Source: Eubacterium sp.
GTDB taxonomy: Bacteria > Bacillota_A > Clostridia > Lachnospirales > Lachnospiraceae
Direction of reading: 5' to 3'
NCBI GenBank assembly: GCA_023663915.1
Contig: JAMPGN010000115.1
Location: forward strand, 3,495 to 13,264
Length of the DNA: 9,770 nt
Shown in pieces: positions 6,972 to 9,770 of the stretch. The translations under genes were made by a program, and so were the position numbers. Numbering within the stretch: position 1 is the first letter of the stretch; each line of letters starts with the position of its first letter. The notes below the pieces were generated by a model, which worked only from the letters and a program-made list of their open reading frames with translations, had not been told where the DNA came from and did no database searches.

Positions 6972-6980
6972 GTCCACAAC
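6967..6980. promoter_or_regulatory. Inverted repeat 2, overlapping repeat 1
   Basis: GTTGTG-TC-CACAAC, perfect six-base arms. Its left arm shares bases 6967-6971 with the right arm of repeat 1, so the two sites could bind cooperatively or exclude one another. Confidence 0.55.
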
Positions 6981-6998
6981 GTATACTAAAAAACTGTA

Positions 6999-7014
6999 TG
7001 TTGCAAATGCAACA
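6999..7014. promoter_or_regulatory. Inverted repeat 3, probable operator covering the operon -35
   Basis: TGTTGC-AAAT-GCAACA, perfect six-base arms sharing the TGTTG/CAACA core with repeat 1. It contains the TTGCAA -35 box of the rightward promoter, so a bound repressor would block RNA polymerase. Confidence 0.65.
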
Positions 7015-7030
7015 GATGTAGTGCTATAAT
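7001..7030 (+). promoter_or_regulatory. Promoter of the HdeD-like/cls/DUF389 operon
   Basis: TTGCAA (7001-7006), an 18-base spacer, perfect TATAAT (7025-7030), and TG one base upstream of the -10 (TGCTATAAT). Predicted start near 7037, leader of about 47 bases. Confidence 0.75.
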
Positions 7031-7070
7031 TTTATAACCTGAAATTTCCTCTGTCAAGAGAGAAGAATGT

Positions 7071-7077
7071 GGGAGGT
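7071..7077 (+). promoter_or_regulatory. Ribosome binding site that sets the HdeD-like start
   Basis: GGGAGGT with 6-7 bases to the ATG at 7084. It excludes the in-frame GTG at 7069, which lies upstream of it. Confidence 0.85.
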
Positions 7078-7083
7078 ATTATT

Positions 7084-7635
7084 ATGAACATGCGCAGACA
7101 AACTTGGAGTACCCTTCTTTTGTGTATCACTGAGGCAGCGGTAGGCGTTCTATTGCTGATCCGTCCGGTAAGCTTTACCGCAGCGATCATTATGGTAGCG
7201 GGCATCGCTTTGATTGCAAGCGGTATTATCAGTATTATCCGCTATTTCAAAAGCAGCCCGGAAGTTGCTGTGGTAAGCGGTCTTCTGATCCGGGGTCTGG
7301 TTTCCGTAGGAGCTGGCGCTTTTTGTGCATTGAATCCGCAATGGTTTATTGCGACGTTCCCTGTGATCGCGGTTTTATATGGCATTGTTGTGCTGATAGC
7401 AGGTTTGGGGAAAGTGCAGTTGACGGTTGATCTGCTTCGTCTGAAAAACCGCAAATGGTGGTGGGGCGCCATCAGTGCGGCTGTATCCATTCTCTGCGCC
7501 ATTGTCATTATCAGCAATCCCTTTTCCTCTACAATGGTTATGTGGTGGTTCACGGGAATCTCTTTGATCGTTGAAGCTGTATTTGATCTGCTTACCATGA
7601 TCATGAGCCGCAGAAACAGCAGGGAGATAGATTGA
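7084..7635 (+). CDS. DUF308 / HdeD-like six-helix membrane protein
   Basis: A 183-residue integral membrane protein with predicted helices at about 9-27, 32-53, 63-83, 88-109, 126-145 and 151-174. The pairs are built alike, with a proline turn between the helices (RPVSF at 27, NPQW at 84, NPFSS at 145), so it is three copies of a two-helix unit, as in the DUF308/HdeD family. HdeD in E. coli is linked to acid resistance; the role in this family elsewhere is not settled. I chose the ATG at 7084 over the GTG at 7069 because GGGAGG (7071-7076) lies 7 bases before 7084 and would overlap the other start. It is the first gene of the TetR-flanked operon, 59 bases before cls. Confidence 0.85.
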   Translation: MNMRRQTWSTLLLCITEAAVGVLLLIRPVSFTAAIIMVAGIALIASGIISIIRYFKSSPEVAVVSGLLIRGLVSVGAGAFCALNPQWFIATFPVIAVLYGIVVLIAGLGKVQLTVDLLRLKNRKWWWGAISAAVSILCAIVIISNPFSSTMVMWWFTGISLIVEAVFDLLTMIMSRRNSREID

Positions 7636-7694
7636 AAAATAAGTCTGATACATACGCCGGATCTCTGTAAACAAAGGAAACGGGAGGAACTGCG

Positions 7695-9263
7695 ATGAGT
7701 GGGGAAATAAAGGAAAGCGAAGGGATCTCCCTGCTGAAAAAGGGGCAGAAAGGGATTGTTCACGCCGTATTCAGCCGTATGGGAATCATGCTTGTACTGC
7801 TGGCGGCACAGATTATGTTTATTTTCAGCGTGTTCCGCTGGTTTGGAGATTTTTTGCCGCATATTTTGGGCGGGACGGTGCTGTTTACCGTGATCATGGT
7901 CTTGTATCTGCTCAACAGCCGGATGGATCCGACGGCGAAGATTACCTGGCTGGTGGTCATCATGCTGCTGCCGGTGTTCGGCGCGCTGTTTTATTGCTAC
8001 ATCCAGAGCGATATCGGTCACAAAGCAATGAAAAAGCGCATCGATCAGATCGTCGATGAAACAAAGGATCTTGCTCCTCAGTCAGCGGAAACATGGGAGC
8101 GGCTGGCGTCGCAGGATCCGGGGGCGGCTTCTTTGGCACGTTATATCGCCCGGCGCAGCGGTCCGGTCTATGAAAACACGCTGGTGACTTACTTTCCTCT
8201 GGGGGAGAACAAATTTGAGGAAATGCTCCGGCAGCTGGAGCAGGCGAAGGAATTTATTTTTCTGGAATATTTCATCATCGACGAGGGGTTTATGTGGGGA
8301 AAGGTGCTGGAGATCCTTGCCCGGAAAGCCAGGGATGGCGTGGATGTGCGGGTGATGTATGACGGCATGTGCGAATTTGCCCTGCTGTCTCACGATTATC
8401 CCAAACGGATGAAACAATTGGGGATCCGGTGTAAGGCGTTTGCGCCTGTTTCCCCTTTTTTCTCTACGCATTATAATTACAGAGATCATCGCAAGATTCT
8501 GGTGATCGACGGACACACGGCTTTTAACGGCGGCGTAAATCTGGCTGACGAATATATTAACCATACCGTAAAATACGGTCATTGGAAAGATACCGCTGTC
8601 ATGCTTCAGGGCGAGGCTGTGAAAAGCTTTACGCTGATGTTCCTGCAAATGTGGAATATGAGCGAAATGAAGCCGGAGTTTGACCGTTTTCTGAACGCCC
8701 CTGCCAGACAGGGGGAAGGCTTTGTCATTCCTTACGGCGACCGTCCGTTAGATGATGATAAAGTGGGCGAGCGGGTCTACATGGACATCCTGAATCGCGC
8801 GCAGCGGTATGTCTATATCATGTCACCATACCTTATTCTGGATGGCGAGATGGAGACCGCTTTGAAATTTGCCGCCGAGCGGGGCGTGGATGTGCGGCTG
8901 ATCCTGCCGGGCGTTCCGGACAAGACGGCTCCCTATGCGCTGGCAAAGACCCATTATGCCTCGCTTTTGGATTCCGGGATACAGATCTATGAGTATACGC
9001 CGGGCTTTGTACATGCCAAGGTATTTCTGGCGGATGACCGCGAGGCTGTGGTCGGAACCATCAATCTGGATTACCGCAGCCTGTATCATCACTTTGAGTG
9101 CGCTACTTATATGAACGGGGGTTCCTGTATTCCGGATATCAGGGCGGACTTTGAGAAAACGTTTTCTGCCTGCCGTCAGGTTACGAAAGAGACCATCTGG
9201 CAGGGAAAGGCGGGGCTGAAAATGCTGGGGGTTTTCCTGAAAGCGGTTGCGCCATTGATGTGA
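7695..9263 (+). CDS. cls: Cardiolipin synthase (phospholipase D superfamily)
   Basis: A 522-residue protein, within the usual 480-520 range. Predicted membrane helices lie near 29-50, 53-73 and 83-104, the last within the N-terminal PLDc_N segment (DPTAKITWLVVIMLLPVFG). Two PLD catalytic motifs are intact: H265-x-K267-x4-D272 followed by GGVNLADEY (279-287), and H440-x-K442-x4-D447 followed by GTINLDYRS (454-462). The enzyme joins phosphatidylglycerol molecules to make cardiolipin at the inner face of the membrane, through a phosphohistidine intermediate. The ATG at 7695 has GGGAGG 7 bases upstream. Sitting between an HdeD-like and a DUF389 gene behind a TetR-type control region suggests an induced, envelope-stress paralogue rather than the housekeeping copy; that is inference. 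Confidence 0.93.
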   Translation: MSGEIKESEGISLLKKGQKGIVHAVFSRMGIMLVLLAAQIMFIFSVFRWFGDFLPHILGGTVLFTVIMVLYLLNSRMDPTAKITWLVVIMLLPVFGALFYCYIQSDIGHKAMKKRIDQIVDETKDLAPQSAETWERLASQDPGAASLARYIARRSGPVYENTLVTYFPLGENKFEEMLRQLEQAKEFIFLEYFIIDEGFMWGKVLEILARKARDGVDVRVMYDGMCEFALLSHDYPKRMKQLGIRCKAFAPVSPFFSTHYNYRDHRKILVIDGHTAFNGGVNLADEYINHTVKYGHWKDTAVMLQGEAVKSFTLMFLQMWNMSEMKPEFDRFLNAPARQGEGFVIPYGDRPLDDDKVGERVYMDILNRAQRYVYIMSPYLILDGEMETALKFAAERGVDVRLILPGVPDKTAPYALAKTHYASLLDSGIQIYEYTPGFVHAKVFLADDREAVVGTINLDYRSLYHHFECATYMNGGSCIPDIRADFEKTFSACRQVTKETIWQGKAGLKMLGVFLKAVAPLM

Positions 9264-9320
9264 CAAGGAAGCACGCGGGTTTCCCATGATCCGCGGCGCA
9301 GGCAGGAGATGCTATCAATT

Positions 9321-9770
9321 ATGGAAAGGCAGACAAAAACAACGAAACAGAATATCAAGGGATATCTCAGCAGTATCCTTGATATGCGCAGCGATATGCT
9401 GGGTTATGATGAGCTACATGATATGATGGAAGAAAATACAGTGATTCACGGGGCAAATATGTGGATCCTGATGCTTGCGATCCTGATCGCTTCCATTGGT
9501 CTGAATGTCAATTCCACAGCAGTCATTATCGGTGCAATGCTGATTTCGCCGCTTATGAGCGGTATCCTCACAATGGGATATTCTCTCGGCATCAGGGATC
9601 TTTCCATGTTAAAGCAGGCGGCGGTGCGTTTTGCTACGCAGGTTGTCATCAGTCTGGCGGCATCAACCATTTACTTTATGCTGTCTCCGCTGAAAGCGGC
9701 AACAAGTGAAATGATCGCAAGGACAAGCCCGACATTGTGGGATGTGCTGATTGCCATATTTGGCGGGATT
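9321..9770 (+). CDS. DUF389 family membrane protein (3' end beyond window)
   Basis: 150 residues are visible and the frame is open at the window end. After a soluble N-terminus of about 45 residues come hydrophobic segments at about 46-62, 65-90, 104-122 and 139 onward. The family signature is GLNVNSTAVIIGAMLISPLM (60-79), followed by SGILTMGYSLGIRDL. DUF389 proteins are polytopic membrane proteins of unknown function. An ATG at 9309 is in frame, but the AGGAG (9304-9308) directly abuts it; the ATG at 9321, 12 bases after the AGGAG, is the more workable start, though the spacing is long. It follows cls by 57 bases with no terminator between them (only a weak CGCGG/CCGCG hairpin without a T-run), so it is likely the third gene of the operon. 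Confidence 0.85.
   Translation, partial: MERQTKTTKQNIKGYLSSILDMRSDMLGYDELHDMMEENTVIHGANMWILMLAILIASIGLNVNSTAVIIGAMLISPLMSGILTMGYSLGIRDLSMLKQAAVRFATQVVISLAASTIYFMLSPLKAATSEMIARTSPTLWDVLIAIFGGI

Noticed and set aside
7242..8021. 259-codon antisense open frame spanning the HdeD-like gene and the start of cls
   Set aside because: It runs against two well-supported genes with their own ribosome sites. Its His/Gln/Arg-rich translation is typical of an antisense shadow.
9273..9299. CGCGG/CCGCG hairpin between cls and the DUF389 gene
   Set aside because: Five base pairs with a large loop and no T-run. It does not argue against co-transcription.
1..9770. CRISPR array, tRNA, rRNA, or insertion sequence ends
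   Set aside because: I saw no regularly spaced short repeats, no cloverleaf-like sequence, and no terminal inverted repeats with target duplications. The PD-(D/E)XK 'transposase' label of the rpn-like gene is a family name, not evidence of a mobile element here.

Overview
The window looks like a chromosomal segment of a Gram-positive gut anaerobe of the Bacillota, most likely Lachnospiraceae. The evidence is the huge mosaic surface protein (BspA-type LRR, BIG2, CUB-like, InlB-type and YTG/DYTVSY repeats), strong AGGAGG-type ribosome binding sites, and an Rpn-type PD-(D/E)XK protein with an extended coiled-coil tail. This assignment is by recognition of protein styles; no search was run.

Layout. 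(1) 1-4082, plus: the C-terminal 1,359 or so residues of a very large secreted repeat protein whose start lies upstream of the window, closed by a clear hairpin terminator at 4153-4190. (2) 4244-5131, minus: an Rpn/PD-(D/E)XK nuclease-family gene with a heptad-repeat tail. It carries a textbook internal ribosome binding site and in-frame ATG that would yield a 93-residue C-terminal product, the arrangement known for intragenic antitoxins of Rpn toxins. (3) 5132-5565: a 434-base AT-rich divergent spacer holding a consensus promoter for the next gene and an open reading remnant. (4) 5566-6318, plus: a complete class II Fic AMP-transferase. (5) 6358-6903, minus: a TetR-family regulator, convergent with fic. 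(6) 6904-7083: a divergent control region with three inverted repeats built on CAACA/TGTTG half-sites, one of them covering the -35 of an extended -10 promoter. (7) 7084-9770, plus: an operon-like run of three membrane protein genes, a DUF308/HdeD-like six-helix protein, a cardiolipin synthase with two intact HKD motifs, and the start of a DUF389 membrane protein cut by the window end.

How they fit. The TetR protein most plausibly represses itself and the envelope operon (HdeD-like, Cls, DUF389), which reads as a membrane-stress or membrane-remodelling unit. The Rpn and Fic genes between the surface protein and this operon look like accessory genes of the toxin or defence type. The best candidate for something under-described is the intragenic start inside the rpn-like gene.
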